Shown: piece by piece, positions 1 through 7,631 of the stretch | Layout: each line of letters starts with the position of its first letter | How positions within the stretch are numbered: position 1 is the first letter of the stretch | NCBI RefSeq assembly: GCF_051380735.1 | Contig: NZ_JBNYXQ010000001.1 | Span: 868,001-932,000 of the forward strand | DNA from: Janthinobacterium sp051380735 | GTDB lineage: Bacteria > Pseudomonadota > Gammaproteobacteria > Burkholderiales > Burkholderiaceae_D | Direction: 5' to 3' | DNA length: 64,000 nucleotides | The notes under the pieces: generated by a model | Told to the model about the DNA's origin: nothing | The model's input: only the letters and a program-made list of their open reading frames with translations | Databases searched by the model: none | Made by a program: the position numbers and the translations under genes

Positions 1-1
1 G

Positions 2-454
2 CCCTACACCATCGACAATACGAGTTGCGCGATGGAGTCGGCGATCTTTATTTCCGGCGCCCTGCAAACCGGGCAGGTGTCGATGCGCCACGAGTTCCTG
101 CGCAGCAGCGAGCTGGGCGCCCTGCGCTTTGCCGAGCTGGCCAGCACCTCGTTCAAGAATGAAAGTTTCGGCAGCTACAAAAGCGCCAGCCTGACCGGCC
201 CGCACTGCACCGAGCAGTTCGTCAGGAACGCCACCGTGCCGCTGCGCGCCGTCATGTGCGTGCGCGCCTACCGCAAATTTCCCGGCCTGTATGATTTTTC
301 CCTGCTGGCCGCCAGCACCGATGAGCCACTGATGAATCTGCAAAGCCGCATCGACGCGAGCGGCGTGTCGTATGCCAATGGCCTGCGCGTAACGCGCACC
401 TTCCTTGAAGCGCTGGCGCGCACGCCGTCAAACAAACTGGCAGGCAAGCCATGA
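2..454 (+). CDS. C-terminal part of an unidentified protein (5' end outside window)
   Basis: The reading frame is open from base 2, so the ATG at 32 is probably internal and the gene starts before the window. About 150 residues are visible. They contain three cysteines (in TSCAME, GPHC and VMCV contexts) and no motif I can assign. The stop overlaps the start of the downstream FHA gene (ATGA), so the two are translationally coupled and probably work together. FHA partners are often protein kinases, phosphatases or proteases, but nothing in this fragment proves any of these. Function unknown. Confidence 0.7.
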   Translation, partial: PYTIDNTSCAMESAIFISGALQTGQVSMRHEFLRSSELGALRFAELASTSFKNESFGSYKSASLTGPHCTEQFVRNATVPLRAVMCVRAYRKFPGLYDFSLLAASTDEPLMNLQSRIDASGVSYANGLRVTRTFLEALARTPSNKLAGKP

Positions 455-1434
455 GAGCGCCCTATTACATCGAGATCCTGGCCGCTAATGGCGAGGTGCA
501 ACAGCGCCAGCGAGTGGAGTCCTTGCCGATCCGCATCGGCCGCAGCTACGACAACGACTTCATCCTCGACGACGCACATACGGCACCCGAACACGCCATC
601 GTTGAAGACGACGGCGAAGGCGGCCTGCTGCTGCGCGACCTGGGCAGCCATAACGGCGTGATCCATCAGGGCAAGCGCCAGCCAACCCTGGCTTTGCAAG
701 GCGACACCGTGGTGCGCCTGGGCCACACGCGGCTGCGCGTGCGCGGCGCCGACCAGCCGGTCGCACCTGAACGCAGCGACACCACCATGCATGGCTGGGA
801 GGGCTTGCGCCCGGCCGTGGCTGGCCTGGCCATGATTGCGGCCTCGGCCGCTTTCAGCAACTGGCTCGGTGACGCCGAGAAGTTCGAGCCGATTTCCTAT
901 CTGATGATCATCGCCTATGCGATGGCCGGCGGCCTGGTGTGGGCCTCGGTCTGGGCCGTGGCCAACCGCCTGTTCGGCCAGACGGCGCGTTTCGGGCGAC
1001 ATGTCTTCATCATCGGCTGCGGCCTGGTGGCAATGGAAATGTGGGAACTGGGCAGCAGCGTGGCCGCCTATGCGCTGTCGCTCGAAGTGCTGACGCGTTA
1101 TGGACGCCATATGTTCATCGTCATCATCTGCACCATGATCTTCTTCCACCTGTGGACCATCAAGCCCCAGCACCCGCGCCGCTTCGCGCTGGTGGGCGCG
1201 GTGCTGGCGATTATCGGCTCGGCCATGATTTTGCTGGGTAATCTGCAAAGCAATGGCCGCCTGTCCGACGAGCTGTATATGTCGGTGCTGTATCCGCCGG
1301 TACTGCGTCTCAGTCCCGACCATACGACCGATGCCTTGTTCAAGGATGCGCAGGCGCTGCAAAAAGGCGTCGATGCGGAACGCGGCAAGGGTGGGGACGG
1401 CGATGAAGACAGCGAGGATGACGGCGGCGACTGA
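451..1434 (+). CDS. FHA domain-containing membrane protein
   Basis: 327 residues. The N-terminal ~95 residues form a forkhead-associated domain, which binds phosphothreonine peptides. The hallmark pieces are visible: RIGRSYDNDFILDD, then HAIVEDD, then LRDLGSHNGV. After a short linker come four to five hydrophobic membrane segments (about residues 115-265). The C-terminus is very acidic (GGDGDEDSEDDGGD). The FHA domain presumably faces the cytoplasm and recruits a phosphorylated partner to the membrane. The start overlaps the stop of the preceding gene by ATGA. A strong terminator follows directly. The partner and signal are unknown; the domain call is firm. Confidence 0.85.
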   Translation: MRAPYYIEILAANGEVQQRQRVESLPIRIGRSYDNDFILDDAHTAPEHAIVEDDGEGGLLLRDLGSHNGVIHQGKRQPTLALQGDTVVRLGHTRLRVRGADQPVAPERSDTTMHGWEGLRPAVAGLAMIAASAAFSNWLGDAEKFEPISYLMIIAYAMAGGLVWASVWAVANRLFGQTARFGRHVFIIGCGLVAMEMWELGSSVAAYALSLEVLTRYGRHMFIVIICTMIFFHLWTIKPQHPRRFALVGAVLAIIGSAMILLGNLQSNGRLSDELYMSVLYPPVLRLSPDHTTDALFKDAQALQKGVDAERGKGGDGDEDSEDDGGD

Positions 1435-1452
1435 ACGGTCACTGCCAACAGG

Positions 1453-1490
1453 AAGCCCGCCGGCACGGTAACGCGCCAGCGGGCTTTTTT
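1453..1490 (+). terminator. Rho-independent terminator after the FHA gene
   Basis: AAGCCCGC pairs with GCGGGCTT around a loop of about 16 bases, followed by a T6 run. It lies 19 bases after the FHA gene stop. The next gene converges from the right, so the hairpin may also limit read-through from that side, though the T run is on the plus strand. Confidence 0.85.
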
Positions 1491-1507
1491 ATTGCAGCAC
1501 AGGGTGC

Positions 1508-2185
1508 TTACGCCTGAAAGTTGACCTCCTGCGTGCTGCGCCGGCAGGTAAACGCCAGCAGGCCCAGGCCGATCATCAGCATGGCGTAGATCGACGGTTC
1601 CGGCACGGCCGAGACCGCGGCCAGGCCGTCAGTGGAACTGAAGCTGGCGAAGCTGCTGTTGCCCGCCTTGAACTGGGCTTGCTGGAAGCCGTCGCAGCAG
1701 CTTTCCAGGCCATAAATGCTCAAGCTGTGGTTGCCGGCGGCCAAGGTGCTGCTGCCGCTCAGGAAGCCATTGCTGTTGTTGTAGCTGCCGTTCCACCACA
1801 TGTCGCTGGTGCCGACGTCGAGCGCCACGCCGTCAAGGAACAAGGCGCCGCCATTCGAGAAATCAACGCCGGTGCGAACGCTCCAGCTGCCGGCCTGGGC
1901 GGTGGTGACGCCGAAATCGATGGTCGAACGAAACGCGATATTGGTCGAACTGCCGAACAGGCTGCTGTTATCGAGGGCGTTATAGCTGGCAACGGTCTTG
2001 CTGCCATAGCCCAGGGTTGGCCTGGCAACGGCGGCATCGACCACGGTTTTGTACGCGTCGGCGCTTTTTTGCGCGCCGGCAGTGGTATAGCCGGTGGAAA
2101 CAGTAATGGTGCTGGCACCCGCGTTCGCGTGGGCAAACACACCAGCGGCGAGCAGGCACAGGGCAAATTCAGGCAAGTTTTTCAT
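1508..2185 (-). CDS. PEP-CTERM sorting domain protein (CCxG type)
   Basis: 225 residues. An N-terminal signal peptide (MKNLPEFALCLLAAGVFAHA) precedes a Ser/Gly/Asn-rich secreted domain with an ESCCDGF motif near residue 157, which resembles the CCXG group of PEP-CTERM proteins. The C-terminus carries the sorting signal: VPEPS near residue 194, a hydrophobic helix (IYAMLMIGLGLLAF) and a basic cluster (CRR). Such proteins are exported, processed by the exosortase EpsH/XrtA system and displayed on the surface or in exopolysaccharide. No exosortase gene is in the window. The role is unknown beyond a probable envelope or biofilm-matrix location. Confidence 0.85.
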   Translation of the reverse strand: MKNLPEFALCLLAAGVFAHANAGASTITVSTGYTTAGAQKSADAYKTVVDAAVARPTLGYGSKTVASYNALDNSSLFGSSTNIAFRSTIDFGVTTAQAGSWSVRTGVDFSNGGALFLDGVALDVGTSDMWWNGSYNNSNGFLSGSSTLAAGNHSLSIYGLESCCDGFQQAQFKAGNSSFASFSSTDGLAAVSAVPEPSIYAMLMIGLGLLAFTCRRSTQEVNFQA

Positions 2186-2690
2186 GATGTATCCAGTGAT
2201 AAAGGGCGTGGGAGCGCTTCAGCTGAATTCACGCTGCATTGAGGCGTGTCGCCGGTGCGCTGCAAACTGCAGTAATGAGCGGCCGGTGGCATGAACCCCG
2301 CGCGGGTGGCGGACTTGCGGCAGCGCGATTGCGCCACAAGTGTCCTGGAAAAGGGTCGGGTTTCCGGAACAGGATCAAAACGGTAGACGGGTCAGGCAAG
2401 ACAATGACACTATTCTATCTGAAAATTCTCAAATGCAAAGAATTTTTCTTTTTGCCATCAAAGATATTTTAGTTGCAACTATTAAAATTCGGCGCAACCA
2501 GGGAAAATGCGGCGTGTGACGTCTCTGGACGTACTTGCCGCTGCAGCCCGGGTGTCGCACCTGCGCTACAAACCGTACGGGAACTGTCGCGTGGCGCCAC
2601 ATTCTTTTCGCGCATGCCTGCCCCACGCGCCGGAGCTACATGGCAAAATGCATCTACGTTGCTGTTTGTCCGATAAGGGAGAAAGAGGAA
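2186..2690. other. Divergent intergenic region
   Basis: About 500 bases separate the minus-strand PEP-CTERM gene from the plus-strand MmcQ-like gene, so promoters for both should lie here. Bases 2400-2500 are markedly AT-rich compared with the rest of the window. They hold a small AT hairpin at about 2420-2450 (AAAATTCT...AGAATTTT followed by TTCTTTTT). I could not identify a convincing sigma-54 (GG-N10-GC) site, although PEP-CTERM genes often have one. No supported gene is present. Confidence 0.5.
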
Positions 2691-3029
2691 ATGGTCGACC
2701 TGGAAGAACTACGCTATCTGGCATTGTCATTTCCCGATACCACCGAGGAAGAGCACCACGACCGCCCCGCTTTTCGCGTCGGCGGCAAGATCTTCGCCAC
2801 CCTGCCCGACGATGAACACATCAATGTACTGCTCGATGCGGAAGCGGCGCATATCGCCACCGTGATCTCGCCCACCGGCTGCGAAAAACTGCTGTGGGGA
2901 GAACGCTTGGCCGGCATCACGGTGCGCCTGGCGGACGCCGAACTGGACATGCTGGCGGCGGCCCTGACGGCGGCCTGGCGACGCAAGGCGCCGAGCGACC
3001 TGGCGAAAACCATCTCGTCCGGTTCCTGA
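2691..3029 (+). CDS. MmcQ/YjbR family protein
   Basis: 112 residues. The start at 2691 is chosen because AGAGGAA sits just upstream and the family match begins there. The longer open frame upstream (from 2535) has no homologous look. The sequence has the family's features: RYLALSFPDTTEEEHHDRPAFRVGGKIFATL, then a C-terminal part with a conserved W and AWRRKAPS. The fold resembles a double-wing DNA-binding protein, and these proteins are often annotated as DNA-binding, but the cellular role is not established. It is probably monocistronic. Confidence 0.85.
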   Translation: MVDLEELRYLALSFPDTTEEEHHDRPAFRVGGKIFATLPDDEHINVLLDAEAAHIATVISPTGCEKLLWGERLAGITVRLADAELDMLAAALTAAWRRKAPSDLAKTISSGS

Positions 3030-3041
3030 CCTCGTGCGGCG

Positions 3042-3344
3042 TCAGATGCGCCCGCGCCTGAATTCGCCAAGAAACTTGTTTACTTCGGTCGGCGTCATCG
3101 GCACGTCGGCGTCGCCATGCCAGGCGTACAGATACGGCGTGCCGCCGAGGCGGTCGGTCAGTTTGGCGGACAATAAAAAACGGCTGCCCAGTGGGTAGCG
3201 CCGCAGGTCAAGCAGGCGGCGCGAGCACTGCACGGCCAGCTCGGGCGAGAACGCCTGCCCCGGCACAGGGCGAATTTCCAGCTTGCCTTGAATCTCGCGC
3301 GATTCGACGGCGACCTGCCGATAGGCATAGGTATCACGGGCCAT
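3042..3344 (-). CDS. Hypothetical protein, 100 aa
   Basis: Short, soluble and basic, with no signal peptide and no membrane segment. The start is supported by AGGAAGAG about 9 bases upstream of the ATG at 3344. It contains RRLLDLRRYPLGSRFLL and ends PMTPTEVNKFLGEFRRGRI. I do not recognise a domain. It sits between the convergent MmcQ-like gene and the sugar dehydrogenase gene. The coding call rests on the ribosome site and the absence of a better overlapping frame. Confidence 0.65.
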   Translation of the reverse strand: MARDTYAYRQVAVESREIQGKLEIRPVPGQAFSPELAVQCSRRLLDLRRYPLGSRFLLSAKLTDRLGGTPYLYAWHGDADVPMTPTEVNKFLGEFRRGRI

Positions 3345-3404
3345 GGAGTACTCTTCCTGAACAAAGGCGCCATCTTAAAGCACGACGGCGCCTTGCCTGG
3401 TGTT

Positions 3405-4580
3405 TTACTGCGCCACGATGCGCAGCAGCTTGCCGTTGCTCTCGTCCGTCAGCGCATACAGGTAGCCGTCCGGCCCCTGCTTCACGTCACGCACGCGCTC
3501 GCCGATGGCCAGGCGGTCCTGGCCTATGACCTTGCCATTGCCGTCGAGCGCCACGCGGCGGATATCCTTGGCCGCCAGACCGCCGCTGAACACGCTGCCG
3601 CGCCAGGCAGGGATCTTGTCACCCGAATACACGGCCAGGCCCGATGGCGCCGGCGACGGCACCCAGGCCACGCTGGGGTTGATCATGCCGGCCACTTCGT
3701 GCTTGCCCACCGGCTCATGGGTTTTATAGTCGGCGCCATAGGTTTGCAGCGGCCAGCCGTAGTTGCCGCCGGCCACCACCAGGTTCAGCTCGTCGCCGCC
3801 GTAAGGGCCGTGTTCGGTGGCCCAGATCCGGCCCGAGACCGGATCGCGCGCCAGGCCCTGGATATTGCGGTGGCCCATCGACCAGATTTCCGGCAGCGCG
3901 CCCTTGGCAGCCAGCGGATTGCCGGGCGCCGGCTTGCCTTCGTCGGTCAGGCGCAATATCGAGCCAAGGTGGGTGGCGGGATTTTGTGCCTGCTCGCGCG
4001 CCAGGCGGTCGCCTATGCGCAGCGGCGGGTTGCCACCGTCGGCCACGCTCATCAGCAAAGTGCCGTCGGGCAGCCACAGCAGGCGCGAGCCGAAATGCTG
4101 GCCGCCGCTCTTGTCGGTGGAGACCTTGAACAAGGTCTTGATACCCGTCACCTTCTTGCCATCGAACACACCCTGCACCAGGGTCGTGCGATTCGCCTCG
4201 CTGGTGCCGGTCGCCACCGTCATATAGACGCGTGGATTCGGCTTGGCCGCATCCTGCGGGTGCAGCACGATATCGAGCAGGCCGCCCTGCCCGCCCGTAA
4301 AGACTGTCGGCATGCCTTCCAGCACCACTTCGTCGAATTTCTGGCCGTTCAGGATATGCAAGCTGCCCTGCTTGCTGGTGACCAGCACACGGCCGTCACC
4401 CAGCCAGGCGATGCCCCACGGCTGGCGCACGCCTTCAGCCACCGTCACGGCGCGCCAGGCCTGTTTCGCGGCCGGTGGTTCGCCGCTGGCGGCCAGTTCG
4501 GCGTGGGCGGGCAACATCGAGGCCCCCAGACTTCCCAGCAACAGGGCAGTGGCGAGACAAGTGCGCTTGAAGATAGGCAT
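3405..4580 (-). CDS. PQQ-dependent sugar dehydrogenase (soluble aldose dehydrogenase type)
   Basis: 391 residues. The start at 4580 is preferred over an upstream in-frame codon (4685) because AGGAGA lies 9 bases upstream and a signal peptide follows directly (KRTCLATALLLGSLGASMLPAHA). The mature part is a six-bladed beta-propeller of the GDH-B/Asd (YliI-like) family. Hallmarks are QPWGIAWLGDGRVLVTSKQG near the start, GGQHFGSRLLWLPDG, the GHRN motif (WSMGHRNIQGLA) and TEHGPYGGDELN, then YGWP. Family members oxidise the C1 hydroxyl of aldoses in the periplasm with PQQ as cofactor. No PQQ synthesis genes are in the window. Substrate unknown. Confidence 0.88.
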   Translation of the reverse strand: MPIFKRTCLATALLLGSLGASMLPAHAELAASGEPPAAKQAWRAVTVAEGVRQPWGIAWLGDGRVLVTSKQGSLHILNGQKFDEVVLEGMPTVFTGGQGGLLDIVLHPQDAAKPNPRVYMTVATGTSEANRTTLVQGVFDGKKVTGIKTLFKVSTDKSGGQHFGSRLLWLPDGTLLMSVADGGNPPLRIGDRLAREQAQNPATHLGSILRLTDEGKPAPGNPLAAKGALPEIWSMGHRNIQGLARDPVSGRIWATEHGPYGGDELNLVVAGGNYGWPLQTYGADYKTHEPVGKHEVAGMINPSVAWVPSPAPSGLAVYSGDKIPAWRGSVFSGGLAAKDIRRVALDGNGKVIGQDRLAIGERVRDVKQGPDGYLYALTDESNGKLLRIVAQ

Positions 4581-4603
4581 CGTGGAATTCTCCTGTTTGA
4601 ATG

Positions 4604-4642
4604 AAAAAAGGCGGCAAGGAGGGCAATACCCATCTTGCCGCC
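4604..4642 (-). terminator. Terminator after ispF
   Basis: A perfect 9-bp stem (GGCGGCAAG/CTTGCCGCC) around a 15-base loop is followed on the minus strand by T6. It lies downstream of ispF (stop at 4751) and just upstream of the sugar dehydrogenase ribosome site, so it ends the NUDIX-ispD-ispF transcript. Confidence 0.85.
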
Positions 4643-4750
4643 TTCTTAAAATATCACAGATCGCCGGGCGCACGCGCCGCTCCATGATCGACGATCAGCG
4701 ATACACCAGATAGCCTTTGGCGCACGCCCTTGAGCTGATATGGTACGAGA

Positions 4751-5248
4751 TCAAGCCTTCAGCAGCAACGCCACCGCCTCCGCCGCTATCCCCTCTTCGC
4801 GGCCCAGATAGCCCAGCTTTTCATTGGTCTTGGCCTTGATATTGACCTGGCCCACGGTGACGCCCAAATCCTCGGCCACGTTGGCGCACATGGCGGCTAT
4901 ATGGGGCGCCATTTTCGGGCGCTGGGCGATGATGGTGGCGTCGATATTGCCGACCACATAGCCTGCGGCGCGCACGCGCGCGGCGGCTTCGCGCAGCAGG
5001 GTGCGCGAGTCGGCACCCTTGAAGCGGGCATCGGTGTCCGGGAAATGGCGGCCGATATCGCCCAGCGCCGCCGCGCCGAAGATGGCGTCGGTGATCGCGT
5101 GCAGCAGCACGTCGGCGTCGGAGTGGCCCAGCAATCCCAGGTGATGCGGGATCTTCACGCCGCCGATGATCAGGTCGCGGTTTTCCACCAGCGCGTGGCA
5201 GTCATAGCCCTGGCCGATGCGGAACGGTAATACGGGAGTGGTGGTCAT
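4751..5248 (-). CDS. ispF: 2-C-methyl-D-erythritol 2,4-cyclodiphosphate synthase
   Basis: 165 residues, the usual size. It cyclises CDP-ME-2-phosphate to MEcPP with loss of CMP in the MEP isoprenoid pathway. The metal-binding D-x-H motif is seen at residues 16-18 (GQGYDCHAL). LLGHSDADVLLHAITDAIFGAAALGDIGRHFPD follows, and the C-terminal KTNEKLGYLGREEGIAAEAVALL is typical. The start at 5248 is chosen to fit the family; the open frame extends further upstream inside ispD. The gap to the ispD stop is only 8 bases, so the two enzymes of consecutive pathway branches are co-transcribed. Confidence 0.97.
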   Translation of the reverse strand: MTTTPVLPFRIGQGYDCHALVENRDLIIGGVKIPHHLGLLGHSDADVLLHAITDAIFGAAALGDIGRHFPDTDARFKGADSRTLLREAAARVRAAGYVVGNIDATIIAQRPKMAPHIAAMCANVAEDLGVTVGQVNIKAKTNEKLGYLGREEGIAAEAVALLLKA

Positions 5249-5256
5249 GGTGGCTT

Positions 5257-5967
5257 TCAGTTCAGTTCGGGATGTTGCAAGTACAGTTCGGCGGTGGCTA
5301 TGTCGCGCGGCAAGGTCACTTTCAGGTTGCGAGGATGGCCCTCGACCAGTTTTGGCGCCAGGCCCAGCGCTTCGATGGCAGAAGCGTCGTCGGTAATCGC
5401 ATGCGGGTCGGGTACTTCGGACAGGGCGTGGCGCAGCAGCGCGTAGGAAAACATTTGCGGCGTTTGCGCCAGCCACAGGTTGTCGCGCGACACGGTGGTG
5501 ACCGACATATTGTCTTGCTCCGCCCGCTTGACGGTGTCGACCACCGGCAAGGCCAGCAAGCCACCGGCCGGATGGTCACCCACTTCGGCGATCAGCCTGG
5601 CGATCAGGGACGGCGTCAGGCCCGGCCGCGCCGCGTCATGCACCAGTACCTGGTCCTGCCCCTGCAACACGCCTTCCAGCGCATGCAGGCCATTCAAGAT
5701 ACTCTCCATGCGAGTGGCGCCGCCGCAGCGCAGAACCGTCACGCCATGCCCGGGCAGCACGCTGTCGATCCAGCCGTCGTCAGCGCTGACCACCACATAG
5801 GTGTGGCTGACCAGCGGGCTGGCCAGAAAGGCGTCCAGCGCGTGGCGCAGCATCGGCTTGCCGGCGATCGGGAGGTATTGCTTGGGGATGTTTGCTTCCA
5901 TGCGTGCGCCCACGCCGGCGGCCGGGATCAATGCAACATGGCGCGCGGTATTGAGTTGTTCTGTCAT
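5257..5967 (-). CDS. ispD: 2-C-methyl-D-erythritol 4-phosphate cytidylyltransferase
   Basis: 236 residues. It transfers CMP from CTP to MEP, giving CDP-ME. The nucleotide-binding loop is LIPAAGVGARM (about residues 12-22), followed by PKQYLPIAGKPML. The later motifs VLVHDAARP, the T..VSRDNLWLAQTPQ stretch and TDDASAIEALG are all family signatures. The ATG at 5967 is preferred over a GTG five codons upstream because GAGGAAAG sits at the right distance. The gene lies between the HExxH secreted protein and ispF in one minus-strand operon. Confidence 0.97.
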   Translation of the reverse strand: MTEQLNTARHVALIPAAGVGARMEANIPKQYLPIAGKPMLRHALDAFLASPLVSHTYVVVSADDGWIDSVLPGHGVTVLRCGGATRMESILNGLHALEGVLQGQDQVLVHDAARPGLTPSLIARLIAEVGDHPAGGLLALPVVDTVKRAEQDNMSVTTVSRDNLWLAQTPQMFSYALLRHALSEVPDPHAITDDASAIEALGLAPKLVEGHPRNLKVTLPRDIATAELYLQHPELN

Positions 5968-5978
5968 TGCTGCTTTCC

Positions 5979-6677
5979 TCACTTGGGGGCCGGCGCAACC
6001 TTGCCGGCCAGGATATTCTGAATTTCGCCATTGCAGGCCTTGCCGAGACGCGCATATTCCTGCGGCGTATCGATGGCCGCCTGCAGGGTTTCCACCTTGC
6101 GCATTTCTGCCTTGATATACGGCAGCCAGCCGGTGTCGATCTCGCGCGCCAGCGCCGCCTTGGCGGTGCCACGCGGCGCATACAGGGGGCGCGCCTCGAA
6201 CCGCCTGGCCAGCGCGGCGCGCACGGTTTTTTCCACCCGAGGCAAATGGTCCATATAGGTTTTCATGTGCCGCAGCTCATGCTTGAGTATCTCATCATAC
6301 GCGCAGGTACCGGGAGGAAACTCACGGCCGATATAGATGATCACGGGGGCGTAGGTCAGGCTTACGCCGATCTGTGGCGCCACGCATTCATAGCCGCTGA
6401 CGGGATCGAACAGCATCGGACCGGCCAGCGCGATTTTCACCTGCGAATCGGTCTTGGTCAGGCCCAGCACGAAGGCATTGCTGCGTACCTCGCCCTTCAT
6501 CACGGTCAGCGCCCGGTATGGCAGATGGGTGTCGATGCTGTAGCCATTTTGCTGCGCCGTCAGCACGGAGACCGTCTTGCTGATGGTGTCTTCGCAGCGC
6601 ACCTGGAATGGCGTGCGTGCCTGTGCCTGCGCGCTCAGGCTGCAGCAGGCCAGCAACAGGAACAGCAGCGTGCGCAT
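5979..6677 (-). CDS. Secreted protein with HExxH zinc-protease-like motif
   Basis: 232 residues with an N-terminal signal peptide (MRTLLFLLLACCSLSAQAQA). The sequence DEILKHELRHMKTYMDH contains HELRH at residues 133-137, the zincin pattern HExxH, with another His at 144 that could serve as a third ligand. Four cysteines sit in the mature part, which fits a periplasmic protein with disulfides. It is reminiscent of predicted Zn-dependent proteases such as DUF922, but I cannot confirm that family. It is 11 bases from ispD and 8 bases from the NUDIX gene, so it is part of that operon. Protease activity is inference from the motif alone. Confidence 0.7.
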   Translation of the reverse strand: MRTLLFLLLACCSLSAQAQARTPFQVRCEDTISKTVSVLTAQQNGYSIDTHLPYRALTVMKGEVRSNAFVLGLTKTDSQVKIALAGPMLFDPVSGYECVAPQIGVSLTYAPVIIYIGREFPPGTCAYDEILKHELRHMKTYMDHLPRVEKTVRAALARRFEARPLYAPRGTAKAALAREIDTGWLPYIKAEMRKVETLQAAIDTPQEYARLGKACNGEIQNILAGKVAPAPK

Positions 6678-6685
6678 CCGGCAAA

Positions 6686-7243
6686 TCAGCCTGGCTGCCA
6701 GGCGCCGCTGGTGATCTTGTCGAGCCAGAAGATGCCGATCACGGTCTTGACGTCGGTAATCGTGCCGTCGCGCACCCAGTCCAGCAATTGCGGCACGGTG
6801 GCGGTAAACGTTTCCAGGAATTCTCCATCGTCGAGCTGGCGCTCGCCTGCCACCAGACCGCGCGCCAGGAACAGTTCCAGGTGCTCGTCCGAATAGGCGA
6901 TGGCGTTATGGATGGTGGAAATAAATCGCCAGTCGCTGGCCGTGTAGCCGGTCTCTTCCAGCAGCTCGCGCTGGGCACAGGCCAGGTGGGCTTCGCCCGC
7001 ATCGATTTTACCGGCGGGAAACTCAATAAATACTTTGTTCAGCGGGTAGCGGAACTGGCGCTCCATCAGCACCGTGCCGTCATCGAGCAACGGCAGGATC
7101 ACCACCGCGCCCGGGTGCAGGATATATTCGCGGTCGGTGATCTTGCCATCGGGCAGGCTGACCCGGTCGCGTTGCACCTGCAGGAAGCTACCGGTAAAAA
7201 CGGTTTCGCCGTCGACTTTGGTTTCTAGCAGATTCGTGTCCAT
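6686..7243 (-). CDS. NUDIX hydrolase, ADP-ribose pyrophosphatase-like
   Basis: 185 residues. The full Nudix box GX5EX7REUXEEXGU is visible at residues 78-100 (GKIDAGE...RELLEETGY). PGAVVILPLLDDGTVLMERQFRYP upstream and the FPAGKID context fit the NudF/ADP-ribose pyrophosphatase group, which cleaves ADP-ribose to AMP and ribose 5-phosphate. The ATG at 7243 with AAAGGAA upstream is preferred to a TTG six codons earlier. It directly follows the nuo operon terminator with almost no room for a promoter, so expression may depend on read-through or on a promoter inside the upstream genes. Confidence 0.9.
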   Translation of the reverse strand: MDTNLLETKVDGETVFTGSFLQVQRDRVSLPDGKITDREYILHPGAVVILPLLDDGTVLMERQFRYPLNKVFIEFPAGKIDAGEAHLACAQRELLEETGYTASDWRFISTIHNAIAYSDEHLELFLARGLVAGERQLDDGEFLETFTATVPQLLDWVRDGTITDVKTVIGIFWLDKITSGAWQPG

Positions 7244-7263
7244 GCATGTTCCTTTATTCAATG

Positions 7264-7290
7264 AAAAACGGCGCCAGAGGCGCCGCTTTT
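7264..7290 (-). terminator. Terminator of the nuo operon
   Basis: GGCGCC-TCT-GGCGCC extended by a few pairs, followed on the minus strand by T5. It lies 10 bases after the DUF2818 stop and about 20 bases before the NUDIX start. It marks the end of the roughly 15-kb nuoA-N-DUF2818 transcript. Confidence 0.75.
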
Positions 7291-7300
7291 AAAGTGGTGT

Positions 7301-7627
7301 TTAGCGGCGTTTGCGCAGGTAGCGCGCCACGAAACCGGGGAAGGCCAGGACCAGGAACAAGCATCCCGTAATGGCATAAAACTCCCAGGTTTGCGGAAAC
7401 GCATTGCCTAGGCGCGCTTCGAGCATGTATGCCACGCTGCCGACGATAAAGTACAGGATCACCATCTCCAGCAGGCGCAGGGCCAGCGGCTTGCGCCAGC
7501 TCTTGCCATCGGCTGGCGCCGCGTGCTTCAAGGGCACGGCGGCAAACAGCTTGTCGTTGAAGAAAGGCAGGTTGGCCGCCAGGATGCCCAGAGCGATGAC
7601 CAGCCAGCTGGAAGCCATGGCATCCAT
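7301..7627 (-). CDS. DUF2818 family membrane protein
   Basis: 108 residues, starting 4 bases after the nuoN stop, so it is certainly part of the nuo transcript. Three hydrophobic segments are visible: SSWLVIALGILAANLPFF, LLEMVILYFIVGSVAYML and FYAITGCLFLVLAFPGFVARYL. The C-terminus is basic (RKRR). In Burkholderiales this family regularly follows nuoN. A role in complex I assembly or stability is suggested only by this position. Function unknown. Confidence 0.85.
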   Translation of the reverse strand: MDAMASSWLVIALGILAANLPFFNDKLFAAVPLKHAAPADGKSWRKPLALRLLEMVILYFIVGSVAYMLEARLGNAFPQTWEFYAITGCLFLVLAFPGFVARYLRKRR

Positions 7628-7631
7628 GCTC

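Noticed and set aside
2420..2450. AT-rich hairpin followed by TTCTTTTT as a terminator
   Set aside because: It lies between divergent genes, so no transcript should end there. The stem is almost only A/T pairs and weak. Kept as a note in the intergenic entry.
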